Of a stretch of 64,000 nucleotides of DNA, positions 34,177 to 42,553 are shown piece after piece. A program made the translations under genes and the position numbers. This DNA is from VRUE01 sp963780815. Lineage in GTDB: Bacteria; Actinomycetota; Thermoleophilia; Solirubrobacterales; 70-9. A model generated the notes under the pieces. That model did not search any database. It saw only the letters and a program-made list of their open reading frames with translations, and was not told the origin of the DNA. Location of the stretch: the NCBI GenBank assembly GCA_963780815.1, contig CAWADG010000006.1:214893-278892 (forward strand), read 5' to 3'. The stretch's first letter is position 1; every line of letters begins with the position of its first letter.

Positions 34177-34887
34177 ATGACCACCGCCGGGACCGTCAGA
34201 GATGTGCTTGAGCGAATGGAGGCCATCGATCGCGCGCTTCCATCCAGTGACGGCGTGAAGTGGTTCAACAAGCTCTACCTCGAAGTGACGCGGGAGGTGG
34301 CCACGACCGTGCCAGGACAGAATCAGGCGGCGCCGGGCTTCCTGGCGGCGCTCGACGTATCTTTTGGCAGCCGCTACTTCGATGCGTTCGACGCCGCCGG
34401 AAACGGCGCGGCGCCGCTGGCGAAGTATCCCTTCCACGCCTGGAGGCCGCTGTTCGAGGCCCGCTTTGCGACCGGCATCGCTCCCGTGCAGTTCGCGTTG
34501 GCAGGGATGAACGCGCATATCAACCATGACTTGGCGATCGGCGTCTGCGACACGTGCGCCGCGCGCGGTACCGAGCCGCGCGACGACGGTCCGGAGCATA
34601 GGGACTACGAGTCGGTGAACGGCCTCATCTCGCAGGTGGAGGAGAAGGTGAAGGCTTGGATGATGACCGGGCTCCTGAAGGAGCTCGACCTCGTCCTCAA
34701 TCCGGTAGATGACATCGTGGCTGTCTGGAACGTGCAGAAGGCCCGCGACGCCGCCTGGGTCACCGCGGAGGTGCTCTGGTCCCTGCGGGCGATGCCGCCC
34801 CTGCGCACCGACTACGAGGCGATCAATGACCGGGCGGTGGGGTTCGCCAGCCGGGCTCTGCTGACTCCCGTCGGGCTGGCCGCCTGA
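34177..34887 (+). CDS. DUF5995-family protein
   Basis: 236 residues, ATG 6 bases after the broken gene. The family signature is AGMNAHINHDLAIGVC, with flanking VKWFNKLYLEVTREVA and YPFHAWRPLFEARFATGIAP. Helical throughout with no signal peptide. The conserved Asn-His-Asp core suggests a metal or substrate site, but no activity is known to me. Common in actinobacteria. Confidence 0.88.
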   Translation: MTTAGTVRDVLERMEAIDRALPSSDGVKWFNKLYLEVTREVATTVPGQNQAAPGFLAALDVSFGSRYFDAFDAAGNGAAPLAKYPFHAWRPLFEARFATGIAPVQFALAGMNAHINHDLAIGVCDTCAARGTEPRDDGPEHRDYESVNGLISQVEEKVKAWMMTGLLKELDLVLNPVDDIVAVWNVQKARDAAWVTAEVLWSLRAMPPLRTDYEAINDRAVGFASRALLTPVGLAA

Positions 34888-35074
34888 CCGCGCGACACGC
34901 GCTGTTTGGCCGGACTACCGCCGGTCGGGTTCTACAAAGACTGGGAAGGCGTCGTTCACGCAAGAGTGCCCTCTGGACGAAAAGCCGGTGCGGCCGGTCG
35001 CGGTCAGTAGGTGGGAGCAGACCCGCTCCATCGATGGATCGAGCGGGCCGCTGGTGGGGTAGGGTCGGCCACGG

Positions 35075-36628
35075 ATGGCTTCGACAGGCACGACCCCGAA
35101 CTCCCGCGAGTCCCTCCAGGGCGCCGGGTGGATCTGCGGGGCGGGGCGCTTCCGGGCATTTGTCCCGTACAAGCGGCCACTGTCCTGGCTTCAGCCACGA
35201 ATGCTGTGGGATGCGCGGAACGACGTCGTGGCCCGGCTGGCGGGGGATCCCGTCAACGACCTTCGGCGAGCCTGGATGCGGGCGGTGGAGGCGGAGTCAG
35301 AACGTGACGGCGCCGGCGACCCGCGGCTGATAGACCGGACCGGCGAGGAGGAGGTCTCGTTCATGGTTATCGGCGACCCGGGAGAGGGGGACGCGTCACA
35401 GTGGGCCACCATTCCGCCGCTGGAGTCGACCTGGGGCGGCACCGACTTTGCCGTGATCATGAGCGACGTCATCTATCCCGCTGGCAACGCCAACGAGTAC
35501 GAGGAGAAGTTCTACCGCCCGTACCGCGACTACCCGGCCCCGATCTACGCGATACCTGGCAACCATGATTGGTACGACGAGTTACGCGGCTTCATGTACC
35601 ACCTCTGCGGCCTCGATGAGATGGCTCGTCCAGACCTCACCTACGCCCGCAGTCAGCCCTCCTGGCAGCGCGAGCTGCACCACATGCTGTGGCGACGACC
35701 GGGCCGACCCACATCGCAGCAGGCCAGCATCCGCGCCTCCTGGCGTGGCAGTCCGACCCAACGCTCCGCCCAGCGCTCGCCTTATTGGACGATCGAGACC
35801 GACCCGGTGCGGATCGTCGGCATCGACACTGGAATCCTCGGCAGCCTGGACCGTGATCAGGGCGAGTGGCTGCGCGATGTCTCGCGGGATCCACACCGGC
35901 CGAAGATCCTCCTGACCGGCAAGCCGCTCTATGTCGACGGCAATTACCATCCCGGCTCGATCGAGGGTGGCGGAACTGTCGACGAGATCGTGCGCGACCC
36001 CGACGCGGGATATATCGCAGTGATCGGTGGTGATATCCACAACTACCAGCGCTATCCAACGAAGCTCGAGGACGGGCGGACCCTCCAGTACCTAGTCGCG
36101 GGCGGCGGAGGGGCGTTCATGCATCCAACCCACCCCATCCCGCGTGTGCTCCTGCCCGGAGTCGAGGAGGACGACTTTGTCTGCTACCCGCGCCGCGGCG
36201 ACTCCCTCGCGCTTTTTAGCCGCCTTTACGATCGCAAGCTCGCCTTCGGCCGCGGCTATTTCGAGATCTCACCCGACGAGGCAGCGACCTTCCTCGGCGA
36301 GCGCCTTGGCATCGAGCCGCGCCGGAGGAGCGCCGACGAGGTCGTCCTCAGCGACCGCGCCCGCCGCGCCGCGGAGCGAATCCTGCCCTTACCCGGACGT
36401 GCCCGGGGGCCCTTGCACCCGCTGTTCGCGCTGTGGTTCGACATTAACGAGCCACCGATGTTCAAGAGCTTCCTCCGGATAGACACCAGCACCGTTCGTG
36501 TGCGGATCCAATGCTTTGCCGCCACCGGCTGCCGCGACCAAGAGGATGATCCCCCGGTCGAGGACGAGCTCGTCGCCGAGCCGGACAAGGCAGGTCGTTG
36601 GATATGGCGCGAGGCAGGCGGGGAATGA
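35075..36628 (+). CDS. Metallophosphoesterase (calcineurin-like)
   Basis: 517 residues. Dinuclear metal motifs are in order: VIGDPGEGD, VIMSDVIYPAG, IPGNHDWYDE, and the C-terminal VIGGDIHNYQRYP. They define the calcineurin-like phosphoesterase fold (phosphatase or phosphodiesterase). No signal peptide. The N-terminal 85 residues and C-terminal 130 residues are extra. The start at ATG 35075 lacks a strong ribosome site, so the true start could be further in. Not obviously in an operon. Confidence 0.88.
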   Translation: MASTGTTPNSRESLQGAGWICGAGRFRAFVPYKRPLSWLQPRMLWDARNDVVARLAGDPVNDLRRAWMRAVEAESERDGAGDPRLIDRTGEEEVSFMVIGDPGEGDASQWATIPPLESTWGGTDFAVIMSDVIYPAGNANEYEEKFYRPYRDYPAPIYAIPGNHDWYDELRGFMYHLCGLDEMARPDLTYARSQPSWQRELHHMLWRRPGRPTSQQASIRASWRGSPTQRSAQRSPYWTIETDPVRIVGIDTGILGSLDRDQGEWLRDVSRDPHRPKILLTGKPLYVDGNYHPGSIEGGGTVDEIVRDPDAGYIAVIGGDIHNYQRYPTKLEDGRTLQYLVAGGGGAFMHPTHPIPRVLLPGVEEDDFVCYPRRGDSLALFSRLYDRKLAFGRGYFEISPDEAATFLGERLGIEPRRRSADEVVLSDRARRAAERILPLPGRARGPLHPLFALWFDINEPPMFKSFLRIDTSTVRVRIQCFAATGCRDQEDDPPVEDELVAEPDKAGRWIWREAGGE

Positions 36629-37193
36629 GCCAGCGGTAACGCATGGGACTGACCCGAGCTGGAATCGGATTGACTGCTACAAGATTGGCTGAGAGTTCAC
36701 TCTTCGGCCGCAGGTAGCGATGAAGCTGCGGTGATCGTCGCGGTCGACGGGTCCGCATGCAGCGATGAACAACCTAGAGGGTGTGAAGCGCAACGCACGG
36801 CGACGACGTCGAAGCGAGAGACGACCTCAGCGATCGCGCAGATGTCGTCCAGGTTCCGCTTTGGGCTGTCATCTGGGTCTCCCACTTCTCTGTCAGCCCG
36901 CCAAAGGCACGAATGATCCGGGTGCCGAGAGAGCAGGTTGCCTTGCTGCGCTTGGCCGGCACGACGAAATCTAGTCCAGCTCGCAGTCCGTCGAGGTCGT
37001 ATTCGACCGCCGCTGGAGGTTTGTTGACGTCCACGACAGGGGTCATTGCGAGGATCAGCTCAATCCTAGGTTTGCGCCCGCGGAGCCGTCATAGGGCCTG
37101 TAAGCGGATTGCGCAATCCGTTTAGGAGGGATTGCAAGTGTCAAGTTCCATGGAAGACTGAGGTGGGATACTCCCCTGTGACGAGGAATTAGA
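36629..37193. other. Intergenic region upstream of the DUF4231-TIR operon
   Basis: 565 bases. A minus-strand frame at 36774-37046 contains a protein-like start (VDVNKPPAAVEYDLDGLRAG, then LDFVVPAKRSKATCSLGTRI) but degenerates into low-quality sequence, so it is probably a fragment. A perfect palindrome at 37105-37120 is listed separately. Confidence 0.4.
37105..37120. promoter_or_regulatory. Perfect 16-bp palindrome, candidate operator
   Basis: CGGATTGCGCAATCCG is its own reverse complement. A further GGGATTGC half-site lies 13 bases downstream. It sits about 75 bases before the DUF4231-TIR operon, where an operator or promoter element would be expected. Seen directly; function inferred. Confidence 0.45.
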
Positions 37194-37673
37194 TTGGAAG
37201 CCCCCATTACTGGGATAAGCCCCGGCAAACCGGTAAGCGTTCCGTCGCAAGAGTCACCGGCCTGGGCTCGGGTTCAGGACCAGATCGCCTGGTACGACGC
37301 CAAGAGCCAGCTCAACCAGCGCTGGTTCAAGGGGCTCAAGGTCTGCCAGATCGTCACCGCTGCCGCGATCCCTGTGGCCGCGTCGGTGTCGGCGCCACTC
37401 TGGCTGGTGGGCGGCGGCGGGGCATTCATCGTGGTGCTCGAGGGCCTGCAGCAGCTCCAGCAGTACCAACAGAATTGGACGACCTATCGGGCGACCTGCG
37501 AGCAGCTCAAGCATGAGCAGTTCCTGTTCACGGCGCGAGCCGGTCCCTACGACGTCGCTCCCAATCCCGAGGCACTGCTCGCTGAGCGCGTGGAGAGCTT
37601 CGTGTCTCAGGAGCACGCGGCCTGGGTGTCGCACCGCGAGGAGGCGAGCAAGCAGATGGGGGGTGAGGGATGA
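37194..37673 (+). CDS. DUF4231 / SLATT-like two-helix membrane protein
   Basis: 159 residues, TTG start. Two adjacent membrane helices occur at about residues 52-85 (IVTAAAIPVAASVSAPLWLV, GGGGAFIVVLEGLQ). The conserved DUF4231 tail follows (YRATCEQLKHEQFLFTARAG, then ERVESFVSQEHAAWVSHREE). SLATT-type proteins are thought to be pore or membrane effectors in nucleotide-signalling conflict systems. ATGA overlap with the TIR gene makes a tight pair. Family assignment good, role inferred. Confidence 0.78.
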   Translation: MEAPITGISPGKPVSVPSQESPAWARVQDQIAWYDAKSQLNQRWFKGLKVCQIVTAAAIPVAASVSAPLWLVGGGGAFIVVLEGLQQLQQYQQNWTTYRATCEQLKHEQFLFTARAGPYDVAPNPEALLAERVESFVSQEHAAWVSHREEASKQMGGEG

Positions 37674-38839
37674 GCCCCGGGCCGGGCGGGCCAGCCAACC
37701 AGCCGGCGCCCAGAGTCTTCATCTGCTACCGGCGCGAGGAGACTGCCGCCCACGCCGGGCGTCTCTACGACGCCATGGTGGCCCGATTCGGGGAGGGCAA
37801 CGTGTTCATGGACGTCGACCTCGCGCCCGGCGTCGACTTCGTCGAGCGGATTCCCGAGGTGGTGGCTGCCTGCCAAGTCCTGATCGTGGTGATGGGGCCG
37901 AGCTGGGCGACGGTAAAGGACGAGGAGGGCGGCGTGCGGATCGCCGACCCTGAGGATTTCGTTCGACTCGAGGTCGAAGCCGGGCTTCGCCGCCCCGATG
38001 TGACGCCGATTCCGGTGCTTGTCTCCGGGGCGCGGATGCCAAAGCGAGAGGACCTGCCGCCGGAGGTGGGGCCGATCACGCGCCGCAACGCGCTGGAGCT
38101 AAGTGAGGCGCGGTGGGGCTACGACGTCGGTCGGCTGAACAGCACCCTCGATGGGCTCCTAGCTGACATCGGCGGAACCGGCACGGCTACGCCACCGACG
38201 CCACCGCCGGGGCCGGCACAACGCCCGCCGGACTGGCGCCTGCTCCTCGAGGGCGTGCTGGTTGCTGGGTTGACGGCATGCGCCGCACGCTGGCTGGCGC
38301 AGGAAATGGTTCCCAACCTGAACGGCAATAGAGGTGAAGTCGCCGACGTGATCCTGCGACGAGGGGAGACGTGGGCGCTCACCGGTGCCGCCCTTGCGGT
38401 CTGGCTCGGAATTCGAACAAGGCGAACCGATCTCCTCCGCCTAGGAATTACGGGGCTGCTGATCGGTGCGGCCGCCGGCGCGATTGGCGGTGCGATCTAT
38501 GGTCTGCCGGTCAAGCTGCCCGAAACTAACCTCACGGTCAAGGAAGCGAACCGGATACAGATTGGGTCCCTCGCGATTACCGCCGGCATCCTCGGAGCGC
38601 TGATCGGCTGGCTCTGGTCTCCGCCTCGCCGTGCAGCGGGGCTGGCCAGCGGCATCGCAGCCGGGGTCCTCTTCCAGCTCATCGTGATCGGCACCCATTG
38701 GGACAGCGCAAAGGAACCGTCGACGTCCCATCTCGTAGCAAGCTTTGGCCTCCAGGCCGTTGCTATCGCTGGGCTCACACTCGCCACCTTGCTTGCGCTC
38801 GACCGTAAGCAATCGGGGGCCAGGCCCCCACCTACGTGA
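37670..38839 (+). CDS. TIR-domain protein with C-terminal membrane helices
   Basis: 389 residues. The TIR domain spans about 15-145: RVFICYRREETAAHAGRLYD, ENVFMDVD-type box (VFMDVDLAPGVDFVERI), and a candidate NADase glutamate in FVRLEVEAGL (Glu101 or Glu103). A Pro-rich linker (about 172-186) joins four or more membrane helices (GVLVAGLTACAARWL, LTGAALAVWLGI, GLLIGAAAGAIGGAI, LAITAGILGALIGWLW, GLASGIAAGVLFQLI). TIR domains can degrade NAD+ or make signalling nucleotides. Coupled to the DUF4231 gene, it may form a membrane-anchored defence or signalling unit. Catalysis is not certain from sequence. Confidence 0.85.
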   Translation: MSPGPGGPANQPAPRVFICYRREETAAHAGRLYDAMVARFGEGNVFMDVDLAPGVDFVERIPEVVAACQVLIVVMGPSWATVKDEEGGVRIADPEDFVRLEVEAGLRRPDVTPIPVLVSGARMPKREDLPPEVGPITRRNALELSEARWGYDVGRLNSTLDGLLADIGGTGTATPPTPPPGPAQRPPDWRLLLEGVLVAGLTACAARWLAQEMVPNLNGNRGEVADVILRRGETWALTGAALAVWLGIRTRRTDLLRLGITGLLIGAAAGAIGGAIYGLPVKLPETNLTVKEANRIQIGSLAITAGILGALIGWLWSPPRRAAGLASGIAAGVLFQLIVIGTHWDSAKEPSTSHLVASFGLQAVAIAGLTLATLLALDRKQSGARPPPT

Positions 38840-39231
38840 CGGCCGCCCACGCTGACCACAAGGAGGCGCTGCTCCTCATGGCTCGCCGCGTCGCCACGGG
38901 CAGCCGGACTACGCCCGGCGAACGTGTGCTCGCTTCGAGCAGTTGCAGGATGCGCTCCGTGTTCTCCCGGATCGCGCTGATGTTGCGAAACATCCACTTG
39001 GGTCGTGCTCGAAATCGCAACCCGGATGGCCGCGACGCTGGAGCCACGCTGATCGGAAGGGCGCCGGGGGGCCCCGTCGCCGGGTTGCGGCGATTTGCCT
39101 GCGACGATGGTCCTCAGGTACGACCAGCAGGGTCAGTCTGTTTCCTTGGCGCACGGAGTGCCAAGCCAGCGGCTCAGCCGCTCGTGAGAGATTGCCCGTA
39201 GCTGCGTTTGGGCATTGCGAAGCTCCGCCCT
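38840..39231. other. Intergenic region with integrase 5'-leader remnant
   Basis: 390 bases. At 38852-38884 it carries CTGACCACAAGGAGGC..GCTCCTCATGGCT, nearly the same as the leader before the integrase at 46853. ATG 38878 is followed by MARRVATG, like the integrase N-terminus MARPATG, and then the similarity fades. It is a fossil integrase start. No intact gene otherwise. Confidence 0.5.
38852..38910 (+). pseudogene. Remnant of tyrosine integrase start and leader
   Basis: Leader, Shine-Dalgarno hairpin (AGGAG GCGCTG CTCCT) and about 8 codons resemble the integrase region at 46853-46940. Nothing recognisable follows. Suggests a second, older element inserted after the TIR operon. Confidence 0.45.
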
Positions 39232-40809
39232 TTAACTGCGCCTATCGCGCGGATCGGGACGATTGCGGCGGCTAGCTTCTAACCCAGCAAATGTCTGATG
39301 GAGATCGCCGTTGGGTGCAGGTGAGCCCACGAATAGCTCGGTGGCCATGATCCGCTCGAAGGCGGCGGCGGTTGCGAGTCGTCGCCAGGTCGACGGGGCA
39401 TTGGTCACGATCGGGAGCGGTATAGGCGCCGTGCCGCCGCCGCCATCCGGGTCCAGCACTCCCGCGCCGAGGAGAGCATCGTCGCTACCCCCGCGCAGCT
39501 CGAGGCGCAGGCGCCGCAACGAGCTGAAGCGCTCGCCGAGCGACCTGCCGGGGCTGCTGGCGCGGCGAGCCCGCAGCAGTACCTCACGTCCGTCCGCTTT
39601 GAGCGTCCCCTCGTAGACGAGCGCGCCCCGCTCGAGCTTGACGCGGCCATCGCGCAGCAGGGCCTCGCCGATCGCCGGCGCGCTCACCCGGCCGACCAGC
39701 CGGGCCTCCCGCCCGGGGCCGGCGAGGAACGCCGCCGCATCGGGTATTTCGGCGGCCAGTTCGGTTCGCCCCAGCCGACCGGCGTGCCGCTCTCGCCAGG
39801 AGACGCGAATGCCGACCTCCTCCATCTTCGTCGCCGCGGGCGTCAGGGGGACGCCGTGCTCGCCGTCCGCTGCCGCAAGGTAGTGGCAAGCGTCGCGATA
39901 GCCCATCGCAACGAGGGTTGCCGCGTCGATCCGCCCCAGGAAGAAGTCTGGATCGAGGGGGATCGGGTGGCGTGGTTTGACCACGTGGACGATTACCGGC
40001 CGCCTCTGCCCGTAGGGGGAGTGCCCCGCTCCGATCGCCTCGTTCAGCTCGCGGACGCGGTCAAGCTCCTCGAACAGGACGCCGTTCGCGCTCTGCTCGA
40101 TCATGTGCACGTACTGCAAGAACGGACCGTCGCGGTAGGCCGGCGTGTTGCCGATGCACCAGAGGATCCACAGCTCCTCGGCCCCGCGCTTGACTGCCTC
40201 GATGAGGTTCGCGTCCTTGATCCACACGGCGTCGAGATAGGGCGCCCCGGCCCGCTGCACCGCGGGCATCAGCACGGGCAAGGAGATGCCTGCGACGAGC
40301 GCGCCCTGGTCGACGTTGCGATGCTCGATTGCCTCGTTGGTCTTCGTCGCGTGATTGCAGACATTGAACGTGCCTTCGATCCCCCGCGCGGCGCGGATCG
40401 CCTCGACGTCGACGCCCAGGTGCGGGAACACGTGGCGTTCGATCCCACCAGCGCCGCCGAATCCGCGCAAGCGCGGGGCCCGCAGGTAATCGCGCAGCGG
40501 CAGTGGGGCGGCGAAGCCCCACACCCGCAGCGTCCGCCAGCGCTCGGCCATCTCCCGCGGCGAGAGGCCCGACATCAGCATCGCCAGGTTGATCGTCCCG
40601 CCCGAGGTCCCGTCCGCGTGCGCGAAGCCGAGCCCCGCCTCCTCGAGCGCGCAGAGGACGCCCGCCTGCCAGGCGACCCGCATACCCCCTCCGGCGAGGA
40701 TCAGAGAGCGGCGCGGCGCCTCCTGCGCGTCCGGGTCCGCGGCGAGTGAGGGCGTGTGCTCCATCTCTAGCGGCGCGGGGTCGAGCGGGTGTGCTCCGCG
40801 GCGCCTCAC
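39232..40809 (-). CDS. Patatin-like phospholipase
   Basis: 525 residues; the GTG start overlaps the upstream stop. Features: oxyanion loop LILAGGGMRVAWQAGVL, nucleophile elbow GTSGG, and a catalytic-Asp candidate in DAVWIKDANL. The N-terminal half is the patatin domain (to about 300). The C-terminal 180 residues are an unknown extension. The family hydrolyses acyl esters of lipids. Last gene of the minus-strand lipid operon. The usual Asp-Gly of the dyad reads Asp-Ala here. Confidence 0.9.
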   Translation of the reverse strand: MRRRGAHPLDPAPLEMEHTPSLAADPDAQEAPRRSLILAGGGMRVAWQAGVLCALEEAGLGFAHADGTSGGTINLAMLMSGLSPREMAERWRTLRVWGFAAPLPLRDYLRAPRLRGFGGAGGIERHVFPHLGVDVEAIRAARGIEGTFNVCNHATKTNEAIEHRNVDQGALVAGISLPVLMPAVQRAGAPYLDAVWIKDANLIEAVKRGAEELWILWCIGNTPAYRDGPFLQYVHMIEQSANGVLFEELDRVRELNEAIGAGHSPYGQRRPVIVHVVKPRHPIPLDPDFFLGRIDAATLVAMGYRDACHYLAAADGEHGVPLTPAATKMEEVGIRVSWRERHAGRLGRTELAAEIPDAAAFLAGPGREARLVGRVSAPAIGEALLRDGRVKLERGALVYEGTLKADGREVLLRARRASSPGRSLGERFSSLRRLRLELRGGSDDALLGAGVLDPDGGGGTAPIPLPIVTNAPSTWRRLATAAAFERIMATELFVGSPAPNGDLHQTFAGLEASRRNRPDPRDRRS

Positions 40810-41180
40810 CGGATCCGCCGCCAGTACGCTGCCGCGAGCAGCCCCGAGAGCAAGTCGAAGAAGGCGACTCCAAGGGCAAGCGGCGAGAAGATCCGGCGCC
40901 TGACCCCGATTCCCACGGCGATAAAGGCGCCGATCTTCTGCGCCGCCGCCCAGAGGACGATCACCGGGTCCCGCCCCGGACGCAGCAGCGCGTTCAAGAG
41001 CCCGCCCCCGACAACGACCATGAACATCCCGATCGTGCCGAACAGGTGGCGCGTGGTCGCGTCGTCCTCAACCATCAGCGAACGCAGTAAACGCCGCGGG
41101 GCGAGCGCCTGCACCGCGCCCGAGACGACGGTCAGCGCGGAGATCGCGATCAGCGTCCGGCGGAGGAGCGAGTCCGACAT
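40806..41180 (-). CDS. Small integral membrane protein, about four helices
   Basis: 124 residues. Helices: TLIAISALTVVSGAVQAL, FGTIGMFMVVVGGGLLNALL, PVIVLWAAAQKIGAFIAVGI, LALGVAFFDLLSGLLAAAYW. Resembles DUF4345-like/DoxX-like small membrane proteins. Couples to the patatin gene by a 4-base overlap and sits in the same operon as the following membrane protein. Function unknown. Confidence 0.75.
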   Translation of the reverse strand: MSDSLLRRTLIAISALTVVSGAVQALAPRRLLRSLMVEDDATTRHLFGTIGMFMVVVGGGLLNALLRPGRDPVIVLWAAAQKIGAFIAVGIGVRRRIFSPLALGVAFFDLLSGLLAAAYWRRIR

Positions 41181-41645
41181 TCAGGCCGCCTTCAGGACGA
41201 AATAGAGCGCGATGGCGAACCACTGCACGGTCCAGAGCGAGACGCGGACGACGTTCAGCCGCATCCACTTGCCGAGCAGGGTGTGCAATCGATCCGGATC
41301 GGTGACGCCGGCCTCGAGCTCCTTGTTGTAGGGGAAGATGAACAGCATGGTGAGCGCGGTGGCCGCGATCACGGCGACCAGGTAGACAATCGGTGACCAC
41401 AGATACGCGCTGCCGGCCTCGCCCAAGATCAGGACTGCGGCGGCGATCATCATCGCGATCGTCATGTAGGTGAAGAAGCGGGTGGCGTTCTCGATCGGCT
41501 CGATGAACGGCAGCGCATAGGTCTCCGGTGTGAGCCGGGGCGCCAGTGGGAAGGAGAACAAGATGAGCGACCAGCCGGTGCCCAGGTACATCGAGGCGAA
41601 CAGCAGCATCAACCCGGCGACGATTGCGTTCGCGGTCTCGCTCAT
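41181..41645 (-). CDS. DUF1772-like membrane protein
   Basis: 154 residues from ATG 41645, which overlaps the decarboxylase-like stop (ATGA). Four helices: IVAGLMLLFASMYLGTGWSL, TYMTIAMMIAAAVLILGEAG, IVYLVAVIAATALTMLFIFP, VSLWTVQWFAIALYFVL. The motif FPYNKEL is the charged loop seen in DUF1772 proteins. Possibly a partner for hydrophobic substrate handling in the operon; not established. Confidence 0.78.
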   Translation of the reverse strand: MSETANAIVAGLMLLFASMYLGTGWSLILFSFPLAPRLTPETYALPFIEPIENATRFFTYMTIAMMIAAAVLILGEAGSAYLWSPIVYLVAVIAATALTMLFIFPYNKELEAGVTDPDRLHTLLGKWMRLNVVRVSLWTVQWFAIALYFVLKAA

Positions 41646-42553
41646 CGTGGCTCCGGCGCAGTGCTCTGGCTGTCCTCCCCGTTGAGGGCGGGGTCGTTTG
41701 GCGGCGGGAGCCACTCCTGGCTCTGGCCGAGATCGACTACGCCCTCGAGCCCCTCTGGAATATCGGTGGGCGGCTGCTCGAAGTTGAGAAACCAGCCCTC
41801 GAAGTGGTCGTCGAGCACCCCGCCGGTCCGCGGGAACCACGCCGTCAGCAGCGGCCGCTCGGAGATGTCCAGCTCCTTCAGCACTGCGAGTCGCGGGTGG
41901 TCGCCGATGACCAGCCGCCCGGAGCGCGTGAAGGGGAGGTTGAAGCCCGCCGTCCCCTGGAAGTAGATGTATGACTTCATCAGCATGCCGCGGAAGGAGC
42001 AGTAGTTGACGGCGGCGGCGCCTACCGGCAGGCCGGCGAAACGCGGCCGGTCGATCTCGATCCGCATGGCGAGCTGCCCGTCGAGGTCGTACTGGCTCGA
42101 CACGGTCCGCTTCGCGATCACGAAGTCGAGGTTGGCCTGGTGCTTGGGCATGCCCCAGATGCCCTTGCCGCCCTTGACCGAGATTTCGCTGCTGACCGGG
42201 AGGTCGAACACGTACTGTCCGGTCCCGTAGTGCCGCCTGAAGAGCGCCGGCAGGAGCGCCGGCCCGGGGCGGTCGCCGTGCGTACAGGCGATCGCGATTG
42301 AGAACTCGACGTAGCGCCCGATGTCGGTCACCTCGTAGTTCACTACCGTGACGACAAGCGCGCCGCGGTTTCCCCAGAGCCGGAAGGGGTGAACCTCGTC
42401 GCCGGGGATCAGTTCGCCCGCCTTGCCGGCGTCGATCGGGAAAATCGCCATCAGCGAAGGCGTGTCCTCCGAGTTGACCGGAAGGGCGAAGCGAATGCCG
42501 TCGACGAGCGCATGACGTCCCTCCTGCCGTTTGAGGCGCTCCGGGATTCTCAT
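41642..42553 (-). CDS. Acetoacetate decarboxylase-family protein
   Basis: 303 residues from ATG 42553 (overlaps the hydrolase stop by one base). The family core is DLPVSSEISVKGGKGIWGMP, then KH, with Lys137 in the position of the Schiff-base lysine of acetoacetate decarboxylase, and the GTAGFNLPFTRSGRLVIGD region. Members decarboxylate or dehydrate beta-keto acids or act as aldolase-like enzymes. In this operon it may process a steroid or fatty-acid-derived keto acid. True activity uncertain. Confidence 0.85.
   Translation of the reverse strand: MRIPERLKRQEGRHALVDGIRFALPVNSEDTPSLMAIFPIDAGKAGELIPGDEVHPFRLWGNRGALVVTVVNYEVTDIGRYVEFSIAIACTHGDRPGPALLPALFRRHYGTGQYVFDLPVSSEISVKGGKGIWGMPKHQANLDFVIAKRTVSSQYDLDGQLAMRIEIDRPRFAGLPVGAAAVNYCSFRGMLMKSYIYFQGTAGFNLPFTRSGRLVIGDHPRLAVLKELDISERPLLTAWFPRTGGVLDDHFEGWFLNFEQPPTDIPEGLEGVVDLGQSQEWLPPPNDPALNGEDSQSTAPEPR

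Noticed and set aside
38832..39047. Minus-strand 71-residue frame with PKWMFRNISAIRENTERILQ
   Set aside because: One helical-looking stretch only; it overlaps the integrase fossil and the TIR gene end, with no ribosome site.
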